A DNA stretch of 64,000 nucleotides from Oscillospiraceae bacterium. Its GTDB lineage: Bacteria; Bacillota; Clostridia; Oscillospirales; Oscillospiraceae. The stretch spans positions 1 through 64,000 of the forward strand of contig JAFVZT010000010.1 of assembly GCA_017508045.1 (NCBI GenBank). The letters run 5' to 3'. Within the stretch, counting starts at the first letter, position 1. Every line of letters starts with the position of its first letter. Of this stretch, positions 41,584 through 50,576 are shown piece after piece. The translations under genes were made by a program, and so were the position numbers. The notes below the pieces were generated by a model. That model ran no database searches. It was not told the origin of the DNA and saw only the letters and a program-made list of their open reading frames with translations.

Positions 41584-43915
41584 AATACTGCGTAGGTTCG
41601 ATGTGCCAAATCTCCTGTGCGTACTGTCGGATGGTGCGGTCGGAAGAGAATTTCCCGGCGCTTGCCACGTTCATCAAACACTTTCTGCCGAAATTCAGGC
41701 GGTCGGCATAATCCCGATTTGCCCGTAGCTTGGTGTCGATATAGCTTTCGTAATCCATCAGCAGGAAATAATGGTCCGCCTGATGCCAGTGGGTGCCGTC
41801 CAGCAAGGCATGGTACAAATCCCGTTGACTGTCATCGGTGGGAACGGTTCCGTCCACCAGGGTATCAATTGCGCGGTGCAGGCGGTCATTATGATCGTAA
41901 ATCCAACGGGGGTTGTAGCTTGCGCGGCTGGAATTAATTACATCCACTGTAGCGCCGAAGATATAGTTATTCTCTATGCCGGCTTCCTTCACAATCTCCA
42001 CATTGGCGCCGTCCATGGTGCCCAGTGTAACTGCGCCGTTTAGCATCAGCTTCATGTTGCCTGTACCGGACGCCTCTGTACCGGCAGGAGAAATCTGCTC
42101 GGAAATATCCGCGGCAGGAATGATATGCTCTGCGTAGGAGCAATTGTAGTTCTGCACAAAGACAACCTTCAGCTTATCATTTACCTGAGGATCGTTGTTA
42201 ATCATCCGGGCGATGCGGTTGATATAGCGGATAATTGCCTTAGCACGGGAATAGCCGGGCGCGGATTTTGCGCCAAACAAATATACCGTAGGCTGGAAAT
42301 CCGGCAGGCTGCCATCCTTCAAGCGGAAATAGATATCCACAATAGAAATGGCGTTGAGCAGCTGCCGTTTGTACTCATGCAAGCGCTTGACCTGCACATC
42401 AAAAGCAAAGTCCGGATTCAAGCGGATACCCTCGCGCTGGGCGATTATCTCACACAGCTGCTGCTTTTTCTGATATTTTACTGCGTTAAACTGACGGACA
42501 AAGTCGTCATCAATCATGGGCTTAAGCTTACTCAGCCGGTCCAAGTCCTTCAGGAAATCTCCGCCGATGCGGTACTTAATCAGCTGGGTCAGCTCCGGAT
42601 TGCACAGTCCCAGCCAGCGGCGGGGTGTAATGCCGTTTGTCTTATTCTGGAAGCGCTCCGGATATGCCCGATACCAATCCTTAAAGCAGTCATCCTTCAA
42701 AATCTGGGAGTGGATTTCCGCCACACCGTTTACATAATTTCCCACATAAACGCTCAGATTTGCCATATGGGCGGTATTGTCCCGAATAATAAACAGCTCC
42801 GGATGCTCGCTTTTCAGCTTCTGGTCAATGCGACAGATAATATCCACAATCTGTGGAACAACGCTGCGCAAAAGCTCCAGATCCCATTTCTCCAGCGCCT
42901 CACCCATAACCGTATGGTTCGTGTAGGAGAAGGTCTTCTGGGCAATGGCAAAGCTCTGGTCAAAGTCCATTCCCTCTGCCATAAGCAAACGAATCAGCTC
43001 CGGAATCGACATAGCCGGGTGGGTATCGTTAAGCTGTACCGCATAGTTTTCTGCAAACTGACTCAAATCCGCGCCGTGGATAGACTTATAAACCCGAAGC
43101 ATATCCTGCAGGGATGCCGAGGACAGCACATACTGCTGTTTAATCCGAAGGCGCTTGCCCTCCCAAGTAGAATCGTTGGGATACAGAACGCGGGTAATAT
43201 CCTCTGCCTTGTTTTTCTGGGTCAGCGCCCGCAGATAGTCCTGGTCATTAAAGGCATTGAAATCCAACTCCTCCTCTGCCTCGCACTGCCACAGACGCAG
43301 AGTACCCACATTGTTGGTGCCGTAGCCGATTACCGGAACATCATAAGGCACTGCCAAAACAGTGTGGTCGGGGAAAGAAACCTTTACGGTGTGGTTATAC
43401 CGGCGATAGGACCAGGGGTCGCCGAACTTTGCCCAGTCGTCTGCGCTCTCTATCTGACTGCCGTTGACATCGAAGCTCTGTTTAAACAAGCCAAACCGGT
43501 AACGCAGGCCATAACCGGACAGGGGTATGTTGGTACTGGCTGCGCTGTCCAAGAAGCAGGCCGCAAGTCTGCCAAGACCACCGTTACCCAGTGCGGCATC
43601 CTCAATATCCTCCAAAACAGCCAAATCCACGCCATGCTCGGCAAAAAGCTGCTTCATTTCATCCAAAATTCCCAGATTGTATAAATTGGAGTAAACCATG
43701 CGGCCAATCAGATATTCCGCAGAAATGTAGTACGCCTTTCTCTGATGCATACGGATATGCTTGCTGTTGTTCCAGTTTTCACTGATGGTCATCATCACCG
43801 CTACACCAAGGGCCTCATGCAGCTCCTGGGGCGTGGCATCCTTCAGCGAAACATCGTGGGTGAACTTCAGCTGTGCTTCCGTCATTTTCAAGATGTTCAA
43901 GCAGTTGTATTTCAT
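41582..43915 (-). CDS. Glycogen/maltodextrin phosphorylase
   Basis: A 777-residue PLP enzyme that releases glucose 1-phosphate from alpha-1,4-glucans. Motifs are EDIEDAALGNGGLGRLAACF near residue 100, QLNDTHPAMSIPEL, VKRLHEYKRQLLN and the PLP-Lys site EASGTGNMKLMLNGA near residue 640. The start overlaps the malQ stop by ATGA, so the two glucan enzymes are coupled. Confidence 0.95.
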   Translation of the reverse strand: MKYNCLNILKMTEAQLKFTHDVSLKDATPQELHEALGVAVMMTISENWNNSKHIRMHQRKAYYISAEYLIGRMVYSNLYNLGILDEMKQLFAEHGVDLAVLEDIEDAALGNGGLGRLAACFLDSAASTNIPLSGYGLRYRFGLFKQSFDVNGSQIESADDWAKFGDPWSYRRYNHTVKVSFPDHTVLAVPYDVPVIGYGTNNVGTLRLWQCEAEEELDFNAFNDQDYLRALTQKNKAEDITRVLYPNDSTWEGKRLRIKQQYVLSSASLQDMLRVYKSIHGADLSQFAENYAVQLNDTHPAMSIPELIRLLMAEGMDFDQSFAIAQKTFSYTNHTVMGEALEKWDLELLRSVVPQIVDIICRIDQKLKSEHPELFIIRDNTAHMANLSVYVGNYVNGVAEIHSQILKDDCFKDWYRAYPERFQNKTNGITPRRWLGLCNPELTQLIKYRIGGDFLKDLDRLSKLKPMIDDDFVRQFNAVKYQKKQQLCEIIAQREGIRLNPDFAFDVQVKRLHEYKRQLLNAISIVDIYFRLKDGSLPDFQPTVYLFGAKSAPGYSRAKAIIRYINRIARMINNDPQVNDKLKVVFVQNYNCSYAEHIIPAADISEQISPAGTEASGTGNMKLMLNGAVTLGTMDGANVEIVKEAGIENNYIFGATVDVINSSRASYNPRWIYDHNDRLHRAIDTLVDGTVPTDDSQRDLYHALLDGTHWHQADHYFLLMDYESYIDTKLRANRDYADRLNFGRKCLMNVASAGKFSSDRTIRQYAQEIWHIEPTQY

Positions 43916-45423
43916 ATATGCGTCTCCTTATTGAGGGTAATTTCTAATTTATTTCCATACCGACCGTAAAGACCCGTAAGCCTGCATATAGCTTCAGCCA
44001 GGGCATCATCATAGCTGCCCGGCAACGCCCGCCAACACCAGTTATTGTCCATTGTTCCGGGAAAATTCATCCGTGCCTCCCCACCCAGCTCCAGCCAGTC
44101 CTGCATTTGTACAATGCACAACCGGGATATACTGCTTAAGGCCGTGCGGATTACTCCACGGACAAGCCCTTCCTGCCGGTTCAGACCCATATATTCCGTG
44201 GCGTATTCCACCACATCCGGATCAGAGGTTTCCAGCCATTGCTTTAAGGTCATATTGTCGTGGGTGCCGGTATAGCAAACGGTGTTGTGAATATAATTAT
44301 GCGGTAGGTATAAGGAAGGTTCCCGGGAATCAAATGCAAACTCCAAAACCTTCATACCGGGGTAGCCGGAGGCATCCCGAAGTGCCAATACAGCAGGGGT
44401 TAAATATCCCAAATCCTCCGCAATCAGCTGCAGCCCAGGCAGCTGTCGCTTTAGCGTCTGAATAAAGTCCATCCCCGGACCCTCCACCCAGCAACCGTCC
44501 CGGGCAGTAGGTGCGCCGTAAGGCACAGACCAATACGCCTCAAAAGCCCGAAAATGGTCCAGCCGTACAACGTCGTAAAGCTCCCCCGCCTTTTCCAGTC
44601 GATGCAGCCACCAGCGGTAGTTGTCCTTTTTCATTCTGTCCCAGCGATACAAGGGATTTCCCCACATCTGACCATCCTGAGTAAATGCGTCCGGCGGACA
44701 GCCTGCCACAGCAAGGGGTGTCAGATCTTCATCCAGCAAAAACAGATCCGGGTCGCTCCAGACATCTACGCTGTCCAAGGGAACATAAATGGGCACATCG
44801 CCGATTACCGACACCCCATTTTCGTGAGCATAGTTCAGCAAATGATACCACTGTGTATAAAACAGGTACTGGACAAAGCAGTAAAACCGGATTTCCCTTT
44901 TCAATCGGTTTCGTGCCTGCCAAACAGCATCGGGCTTTCGGCGCTTTAAGTCCTCCCGCCATTGATACCAGGGCTTTCCGCCGTTTTCATCCTTCAGCGC
45001 CATATATAAAGCATAGTCCGGAAGCCAATCACTGTTTTCCAGACAGAAACGATCAAGCCTCTCCTCTTGGGAAAAATTATCGAAGGCTAATCTGAGAATT
45101 TCCAGACGGTTTTGATACAAAAGGCCGAAATCTACCCGATCCTCCCGAACATTCCACATCCGCTGCTGAATTTGGTCTTCGGTGAGCAGACCATCTTTTA
45201 CCAGTATACCCAAATCCACCAAATAATAGTTCCCAGCAAAATTGGAGCAGGACTGATAGGGCGAGTCTCCATATCCCGTTGGTGTCAGGGGTAAAACCTG
45301 CCAAAAGCTCTGTCCGGCTTTTTTCAAAAAGTCCACAAATCTGTACGCCTGCTCTCCCATTGTTCCCACACCGTAGGGACCGGGCAGAGATGTGATATGC
45401 ATTAAAATACCGCTTCTTCGCAC
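43912..45423 (-). CDS. 4-alpha-glucanotransferase (amylomaltase) MalQ
   Basis: GTG 45423 is chosen because AAGGAG lies 8 nt upstream and the family N-terminus RRSGILMHITSLPGPYGVG follows; the ATG at 45453 has no ribosome site. The 503-residue GH77 enzyme shows IGDVPIYVP, VRLDHFRAFEAYW (nucleophile Asp), AEDLG (acid Glu) and TGTHDNMTL. It remodels maltodextrins so the phosphorylase can use them. Confidence 0.93.
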   Translation of the reverse strand: MRRSGILMHITSLPGPYGVGTMGEQAYRFVDFLKKAGQSFWQVLPLTPTGYGDSPYQSCSNFAGNYYLVDLGILVKDGLLTEDQIQQRMWNVREDRVDFGLLYQNRLEILRLAFDNFSQEERLDRFCLENSDWLPDYALYMALKDENGGKPWYQWREDLKRRKPDAVWQARNRLKREIRFYCFVQYLFYTQWYHLLNYAHENGVSVIGDVPIYVPLDSVDVWSDPDLFLLDEDLTPLAVAGCPPDAFTQDGQMWGNPLYRWDRMKKDNYRWWLHRLEKAGELYDVVRLDHFRAFEAYWSVPYGAPTARDGCWVEGPGMDFIQTLKRQLPGLQLIAEDLGYLTPAVLALRDASGYPGMKVLEFAFDSREPSLYLPHNYIHNTVCYTGTHDNMTLKQWLETSDPDVVEYATEYMGLNRQEGLVRGVIRTALSSISRLCIVQMQDWLELGGEARMNFPGTMDNNWCWRALPGSYDDALAEAICRLTGLYGRYGNKLEITLNKETHI

Positions 45424-45508
45424 AGAAAAATCTCCTTGAAATGTAATAGGCATTACAAGACTTTGTCGGCTTAAGCAAAGTCTCCCCCATTTTTATAATA
45501 CCTCTATG

Positions 45509-45537
45509 AGAGTAATACTTTTTTAGGTTTTTGTCAA
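45509..45537 (-). promoter_or_regulatory. malQ-glgP promoter (tentative)
   Basis: TTGACA (45537-45532), 17-bp spacer, TACTCT (45514-45509) on the minus strand. The -10 is weak, so an activator may be needed. Confidence 0.45.
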
Positions 45538-45552
45538 GGTCGCAACATATAC

Positions 45553-45584
45553 AAAAAAACAGACCCGCCGAAGCAGGTCTGTTT
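45553..45584 (-). terminator. Terminator of the UgpC/MsmK gene
   Basis: Stem AAACAGACC/GGTCTGTTT closing a TTCG-type loop, followed on the minus strand by seven T residues (45559-45553). Confidence 0.88.
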
Positions 45585-45596
45585 GGCAATATGGAG

Positions 45597-46838
45597 TTAA
45601 GCTTCCAAATTGATCTTTGTTTCCTTGTTGAACACGTGGCAAACATTTCCGGGGAAGCCGATCTTAACGGTAGCGCCCGCACGCAGGGCAGCAACCTCAG
45701 CGCCGGTCATATCCATAGTGGAAACAACAACGATAACGTCCTTGCCGGCAATATTCACGTGCAGATGCACGGAAGAGCCCATCAGCTCGTTCACTTCGAT
45801 CTTTGTCTCAATGCCATCATCAGTCAGCACAATGTGGTCGGGACGGACACCCAGAACAACATCCTGCTCCTCAACATTGTTGGCAGCCAGTCTTGCCTGC
45901 TTCTCCTCGGACAAAACGGTAGTATAGCCGGCAAGCTCAACAGCATACTTGCCGTCGACCTTCAGCAAACGGGCATTAACCAGGTTCATCTGGGGATAGC
46001 CGATAAAGCCTGCAACGAACAGATTGTAGGGATGGTCAAACACCTGCTGGGGAGTACCCACCTGCTGAATGAAGCCGTCCTTCATAACAACGATACGATC
46101 GCCCAGGGTCATAGCCTCGGTCTGGTCGTGGGTAACATAAATAAAGGTGGTATTGATACGCTCACGCAGCTTAATAATCTCTGCACGCATCTGGTTACGC
46201 AGCTTGGCGTCCAGGTTGGAAAGAGGCTCGTCCATCAACATAACCTTGGGGTCACGGACGATAGCACGACCGATGGCAACACGCTGACGCTGACCGCCGG
46301 ACAGAGCCTTGGGCTTACGGCCCAGCAGCTGGGTAATGTCCAGAATCTCAGCAGCTTCCTTAACCTTTTGGTCAATTTCAGCCTTGGGAACATGACGCAG
46401 CTTCAGAGCAAAGGCCATATTTTCATAAACAGTCATATGGGGATACAGCGCATAGTTCTGGAAAACCATGGCGATATCGCGATCCTTGGGCGCAATATCG
46501 TTGACCAGCTTGTCGCCGACCCACAATTCGCCGCCGGAAATTTCTTCCAGGCCTGCGACCATACGCAAGGTGGTGGACTTACCGCAGCCGGAAGGTCCGA
46601 CCAGAACGATAAACTCCTTGTCCTGAATCTCCAGGTTGAACTCCTGAACGGCAACAACGCCTTCTTCAGTAACCTGCAGCTGTGCCTTGTCCTTCTGCTG
46701 CTCCAGATAGTTCTCATAGGCAGCAGGGTCCTTCTTCTTCAGTTTTTCCAGGGCCTTTTCTTTTCTCTTGTTGACTTTGATTTCGTCGGTGCTGTGGGGG
46801 TAGACTTTCTTAATGTTTTTCAGGGATACACTTGCCAT
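45597..46838 (-). CDS. Sugar ABC transporter ATPase (UgpC/MsmK/MalK type) with insertion
   Basis: A 413-residue ATPase of the carbohydrate-uptake family. Walker A is GPSGCGKST, the signature is LSGGQRQ, Walker B is [12 protein letters not shown], and the switch His is in VTHDQTEA. The regulatory OB-fold domain occupies about the last 130 residues. Near the N-terminus (about residues 14-60) there is a charged insertion ([20 protein letters not shown]...) between the first two strands, absent from typical MalK. No permease or binding-protein genes are adjacent, so it may serve several transporters as MsmK does. Confidence 0.9.
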   Translation of the reverse strand: MASVSLKNIKKVYPHSTDEIKVNKRKEKALEKLKKKDPAAYENYLEQQKDKAQLQVTEEGVVAVQEFNLEIQDKEFIVLVGPSGCGKSTTLRMVAGLEEISGGELWVGDKLVNDIAPKDRDIAMVFQNYALYPHMTVYENMAFALKLRHVPKAEIDQKVKEAAEILDITQLLGRKPKALSGGQRQRVAIGRAIVRDPKVMLMDEPLSNLDAKLRNQMRAEIIKLRERINTTFIYVTHDQTEAMTLGDRIVVMKDGFIQQVGTPQQVFDHPYNLFVAGFIGYPQMNLVNARLLKVDGKYAVELAGYTTVLSEEKQARLAANNVEEQDVVLGVRPDHIVLTDDGIETKIEVNELMGSSVHLHVNIAGKDVIVVVSTMDMTGAEVAALRAGATVKIGFPGNVCHVFNKETKINLEA

Positions 46839-47017
46839 GTTTGCGTGACTCTAAACATACCGACTCCTCGCGTATGTTCTCACCGCAGCCGAGTAGAACA
46901 GCTGGGGCATTACGACAGGTCTCCACACTGCCGTACCGTGAGTCTAACGGTGTTAATTTTCCTCCTTTTGTAGCACAGGGTATCTATTTAGTGGAGTAGA
47001 ATCCCCTATGCCCGGAT
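46839..47017 (-). promoter_or_regulatory. Long structured leader of the UgpC/MsmK gene
   Basis: About 180 nt of untranslated leader between the promoter and ATG 46838. Pairings include CTCAC/GTGAG enclosing smaller stems, and a hairpin AACATAC/GTATGTT whose loop carries GAGTC. That loop could pair with GACTC upstream to form a pseudoknot; GAGTC occurs again just before the start codon. Possible cis-regulatory RNA, to be compared with the malK-I, -II and -III motifs. Confidence 0.5.
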
Positions 47018-47023
47018 GGTACA

Positions 47024-47052
47024 ATTATAGCATATTGCCGCAACAGCTTCAA
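47024..47052 (-). promoter_or_regulatory. UgpC/MsmK promoter
   Basis: TTGAAG (47052-47047), 17-bp spacer, TATAAT (47029-47024) on the minus strand. Confidence 0.8.
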
Positions 47053-47102
47053 TGGTTATTTCTCACAGTTTTTCAACTGCTTTTTTGTATAATCTGACAA
47101 AT

Positions 47103-48386
47103 TTACTTCACAATATAGCGTCCATCACCATAAAACCTCAGGCTGCTGCCGTAGTAGCTTCGCATCGCCTGCTGCAAATATTGCACATCCCGAACACCGG
47201 CGGTTTCATAGCAGGAATGCATTGCCAATTGGGCAATACCTATATCGGCGGTAGGTACGGATACATTTCCGATGGAAATGCTTCCCAGAGTAGAACCGCC
47301 CCGCAAATCTCCACGATTATAGTAGGTCTGAACAGGCACATTGGCCTTTTGACATACCTTGCGTATGACCCCCGCGGCTACACCGTCTGTAGCATAGCGC
47401 AAATCGGCATTGAATTTTAAAACCACACCGCCGCCAAGCACCGGCGCGTTTTTCTCATCGCTGTACTCCGGGTGATTGGGATGCAGGGCATGGGCATTGT
47501 CCGCAGAAACCATAAAGGACTGGCTCAGTAAACGCGCCTTATCGAGCAAACAGCTGTCGCAAATCCGGGTCAACACACTGTCCAGCAGCCCGGATGCCGC
47601 CCCCTGGGCCGAAACAGAGCCAACCTCTTCGCTGTCAAAGACGCATAAAACGCAGACCGCATCGGTCTTTTCAGCATGCACGAAGCCTTGGGTACACGCC
47701 CAGGCGCATTGCAAATCATCCAGACCGGGGGCAGAGATATATTCCTCCTCTACACCCCAAACCGAGGCAGGCTGACGGACATACAAATAAAGGTCGTGAC
47801 CCAGAATTTTTCCTCCGGCAGCTTCCTCCAAGACCTTGGAAAGCTTCCCGGCGGCCTCAGCGCTGCCTGCAAGCGGCAGCGTATCCACCGCAGGATTCCA
47901 CGCGTAGCCCTCATTCACCTTCCGGTTCATATGAATGGCAACGTTGGGAATCAGCAGCAAGTCCCGGTCAACATCCATCAGCCGGCTTTCAAAGCCGTCC
48001 TGTGTTTCCACCAAAACCCTGCCGGCAACGGAAAGAGGTCTGTCCAACCAAGTGGACATAATCATGCCGCCGTACTTTTCTGTTGATAAGCGGGTATATT
48101 TCCCCACAAGCTCCCCGTTTTCCTTAACCTTAAAGCCAGGGCGGTCTGCATGGCTGGCGCTCATAAGAAAACCGGAAGGCTGACCCTCTGGTATGGTAAA
48201 GGCGACCAGAGCGCTGCCGCCCCGGACCATATAATATTTCCCTCCCGGCACAAGCTGCCACTGCTCCGCTTCCTCCAGACGGCAATACCCGTTGTCCTGA
48301 AGAATCCGTGTCAGCGCGTAAATGCTGTGATAAATGCTGTGGGCGCGATCTAAAAATTCACAAAACGCATTTATTATCTGCTTCAT
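47103..48386 (-). CDS. M18-family aminopeptidase (short form)
   Basis: A 427-residue zinc aminopeptidase. Ligand motifs are SASHADRPGFK, the FDSEEVGSVSAQG catalytic Glu, VSADNAHALHPNHPEYSD and the C-terminal AMHSCYETAG. A paralogue of the enzyme at 19172, but shorter and with clearly different spacing. Divergent from spo0A, it shares a 270-bp control region that contains Spo0A-box-like sites. Confidence 0.9.
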   Translation of the reverse strand: MKQIINAFCEFLDRAHSIYHSIYALTRILQDNGYCRLEEAEQWQLVPGGKYYMVRGGSALVAFTIPEGQPSGFLMSASHADRPGFKVKENGELVGKYTRLSTEKYGGMIMSTWLDRPLSVAGRVLVETQDGFESRLMDVDRDLLLIPNVAIHMNRKVNEGYAWNPAVDTLPLAGSAEAAGKLSKVLEEAAGGKILGHDLYLYVRQPASVWGVEEEYISAPGLDDLQCAWACTQGFVHAEKTDAVCVLCVFDSEEVGSVSAQGAASGLLDSVLTRICDSCLLDKARLLSQSFMVSADNAHALHPNHPEYSDEKNAPVLGGGVVLKFNADLRYATDGVAAGVIRKVCQKANVPVQTYYNRGDLRGGSTLGSISIGNVSVPTADIGIAQLAMHSCYETAGVRDVQYLQQAMRSYYGSSLRFYGDGRYIVK

Positions 48387-48422
48387 TTTTATTGCATCCT
48401 TTCTCCTGAAATTCTTTTAAAT

Positions 48423-48451
48423 ATATTACAACAAATGATTAAAACCGTCAA
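48423..48451 (-). promoter_or_regulatory. M18 gene promoter
   Basis: TTGACG (48451-48446), 17-bp spacer, TAATAT (48428-48423) on the minus strand. Confidence 0.6.
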
Positions 48452-48470
48452 CTGTCCGTCTTGACCGGTT

Positions 48471-48540
48471 TTTGTCGTTTTTCGTCGAAAAGTTCAGTTT
48501 TTAACAATAATTGTCTATTTTTATCGGATTTTGTCGCACG
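48471..48540. promoter_or_regulatory. Spo0A-box-like sites upstream of spo0A
   Basis: TTTGTCGTTT (48471-48480) and TTCGTCGAAA (48481-48490) lie directly in tandem, and TTTGTCGCAC starts at 48530. All resemble the 0A box TTTGTCGAAA. They sit 20-90 bp upstream of the spo0A promoter -35 and near the divergent M18 promoter, as expected for autoregulation. Confidence 0.6.
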
Positions 48541-48557
48541 ATTCTTTTGTTTTTTCC

Positions 48558-48586
48558 TTGCAAATCCAGACGCATTATGCTAAATT
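48558..48586 (+). promoter_or_regulatory. spo0A promoter
   Basis: TTGCAA (48558-48563), 17-bp spacer, TAAATT (48581-48586), about 70 bp before the ATG. Confidence 0.6.
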
Positions 48587-48658
48587 ATAGTTGTCGCTGC
48601 GCGGCAGGTACTGTCGCAGACTAAGGGGATCGATTCTTAAAAGTCAGGAGAGGAAATT

Positions 48659-49438
48659 ATGGACAATCGTACAACTGTAATCATCGCAGACAATGCAGAG
48701 GAATTTTGCAGCAGCCTATCCGCCGCGCTGAAGCGCTCAGACGGCTTTCAGGTTTTGGGGACAGCCAACGACGGAGAACAGGCTATCCGTATGGTAACCG
48801 AACGGAGGCCTGATGTACTGGTGTTGGATTTGATGCTGGCCAAGCAAGACGGTCTCAGCGTCCTTAAGGCCATTTCCGGTATGGACCGCAAGCCTGTTAC
48901 GCTGGCTACATCCCGATTTGTCACAGATTATGTGGCAAATGCCGCTGCCAATCTGGGGGTGCGGTATTTGATGCTGAAGCCCTGTGATATGACCGTTCTT
49001 GTGGAGCGCCTGGAGGAGATCCGCGGCGGTGAAGCCCAGCAGCAAAGTGTTAACAAGCGTTCAAATCCCACCAACATTGAAACAATGGTCACCAGCATTA
49101 TCCACGAAATCGGCGTTCCCGCCCATATCAAAGGCTACCAATACCTTCGGGAGGCCATTATCATCGCTGTGGAGGATATGGATGTTATCAATGCCATCAC
49201 CAAGGTTTTGTATCCCCAGGTGGCAAAGGCCTTCCAGACAACCCCCAGCAGAGTGGAGCGCGCCATCCGCCACGCCATTGAAGTAGCTTGGGACAGAGGG
49301 GATTTAGATACCCTGCAACGTTTCTTTGGCTACACTGTTTCCAACACGAAGGGTAAGCCCACCAATTCCGAATTTATCGCTCTGATTGCCGACAGATTGC
49401 AGCTGCAGCTCAAGGGTGCTAACGCCATGCGGATGTAA
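48659..49438 (+). CDS. Sporulation master regulator Spo0A
   Basis: A 259-residue response regulator. The receiver domain (about 1-125) has the acidic pocket IIADNAE, phospho-Asp in DVLVLDLML, Thr/Ser in LATSRF and Lys in LMLKPCDM. The C-terminal effector domain (about 145-255) has the diagnostic [20 protein letters not shown] recognition helix. Phospho-Spo0A binds 0A boxes to start sporulation. The usual upstream neighbour spoIVB is absent; here an M18 aminopeptidase gene is divergent. Confidence 0.95.
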   Translation: MDNRTTVIIADNAEEFCSSLSAALKRSDGFQVLGTANDGEQAIRMVTERRPDVLVLDLMLAKQDGLSVLKAISGMDRKPVTLATSRFVTDYVANAAANLGVRYLMLKPCDMTVLVERLEEIRGGEAQQQSVNKRSNPTNIETMVTSIIHEIGVPAHIKGYQYLREAIIIAVEDMDVINAITKVLYPQVAKAFQTTPSRVERAIRHAIEVAWDRGDLDTLQRFFGYTVSNTKGKPTNSEFIALIADRLQLQLKGANAMRM

Positions 49439-49591
49439 GCAGCGGAGCTGTTGGTGTTCGGCTCCCCACTGCTTAATTGCCAATTGACAGACAGCCTTTG
49501 TATTACTATAATATACTTGGTTATATGGGTTCTCCAAAATCAAAGATATTATGGTAATACAGGGCTGTTTTTTAGTCAGAAGGGAATTTTT

Positions 49592-50233
49592 ATGAACGAA
49601 TTACAAATAAAAATTGGGCAAATTGGTGTTGTGCCGGTAATTAAGCTGAATAATCCCCGGCGGGACGCTAAGCCTTTGGCAGATGCACTGTGTGCCGGCG
49701 GTGTTCCGGTGGCTGAGGTCACCTTCCGGGCAGCCGGCGCGGCTGAGGCAATCCGCATTATGGCGGACAGCCATCCGGAAATGCTGGTTGGTGCGGGCAC
49801 TGTCTTAACCACCCAGCAGGTAGACGAAGCTATCGAAGCCGGCGCAGCCTTTATTGTCACCCCGGGTCTGGACATTGACATTGTCAAATACTGCCAGCAA
49901 AAGGGTATCACCATTTTCCCCGGCTGTACCACCGCTACCGACTACCACAGCGCCTATAAGCTGGGTCTGGAGGTGCTGAAATTCTTCCCTGCTGAGCAGT
50001 CCGGCGGACTAGATAAAATCAAATCCCTGTCTGCTCCCTTCCCTATGTTTAAGGTTATGCCCACCGGCGGTATCGGCTTGAAAAACCTTGCCACCTACGC
50101 CGCCAGTTCTGTTATCTGCGCCTGCGGCGGCAGCTATATGGTCACCGCTGACCTGATTGACAACGGAAAGTGGGATGAAATCACCGAGCTTTGCAGAAAA
50201 TCTGTGGAAATTGTAAAGGAGGCAAGAAAATAA
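49592..50233 (+). CDS. KDPG/KHG aldolase Eda
   Basis: Start ATG 49592 follows AAGGGA; a longer in-frame extension has no ribosome site. The 213-residue class I aldolase has VAEVTFR (catalytic Glu), VGAGTVLTTQQV, FIVTPGLD, the Schiff-base Lys in VLKFFPAE, and PTGGI. It cleaves 2-keto-3-deoxy-6-phosphogluconate, the end of uronate catabolism to which UxaC also feeds. It overlaps the next gene by TAATG. Confidence 0.93.
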   Translation: MNELQIKIGQIGVVPVIKLNNPRRDAKPLADALCAGGVPVAEVTFRAAGAAEAIRIMADSHPEMLVGAGTVLTTQQVDEAIEAGAAFIVTPGLDIDIVKYCQQKGITIFPGCTTATDYHSAYKLGLEVLKFFPAEQSGGLDKIKSLSAPFPMFKVMPTGGIGLKNLATYAASSVICACGGSYMVTADLIDNGKWDEITELCRKSVEIVKEARK

Positions 50234-50523
50234 TGGAAGATAAGGAATTGCTGCAGGAAGAAGAGTCCTCCATCATTACCTTTGTGGACGAAAACGGAGA
50301 GGAAAGCACCTTTGAATACTTAGATTGCATTGAGTATCAGGGAAAAGAATACCTGGCTCTGCTGCCCACCGAGGAAGACAGCAACGAGGTTGTGATTTTG
50401 GAAATCGAGCCTGTGGATGAGGAAAATGAAAATTACCTCACCGTAGAGGATGAAGAAATCCTGGACGCTGTTTACAGCATTTTCAAAGAAAACTTTAAAG
50501 ATATTCTCACTTTCGAGGACTGA
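50233..50523 (+). CDS. DUF1292 acidic protein
   Basis: A 96-residue, strongly acidic protein with the DUF1292 pattern: ITFVDENGEESTFEYLDCIE, YQGKEYLALLPTE, and VVILEIEPVDEENENYLTVE, ending in a short helix. Widespread in Firmicutes with no assigned role. Translationally coupled to eda through a TAATG overlap, with AGGAGG in the eda end. Confidence 0.88.
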   Translation: MEDKELLQEEESSIITFVDENGEESTFEYLDCIEYQGKEYLALLPTEEDSNEVVILEIEPVDEENENYLTVEDEEILDAVYSIFKENFKDILTFED

Positions 50524-50532
50524 GCTATTAGA

Positions 50533-50575
50533 AAAATGCCGTGTATCAGTTATGATACACGGCATTTTGCCTTTT
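50533..50575. terminator. Terminator between DUF1292 and cysE
   Basis: A 16-bp perfect stem AAAATGCCGTGTATCA/TGATACACGGCATTTT with a 4-nt loop and flanking T tracts on both sides. Confidence 0.92.
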
Positions 50576-50576
50576 A

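Noticed and set aside
42125..43684. 519-codon open frame antisense to glgP
   Set aside because: Shadow of a convincing phosphorylase gene; no ribosome site or family motif.
45531..46973. 480-codon open frame antisense to the sugar ATPase
   Set aside because: Shadow frame; the ATPase on the other strand has all ABC motifs, a promoter and a terminator.
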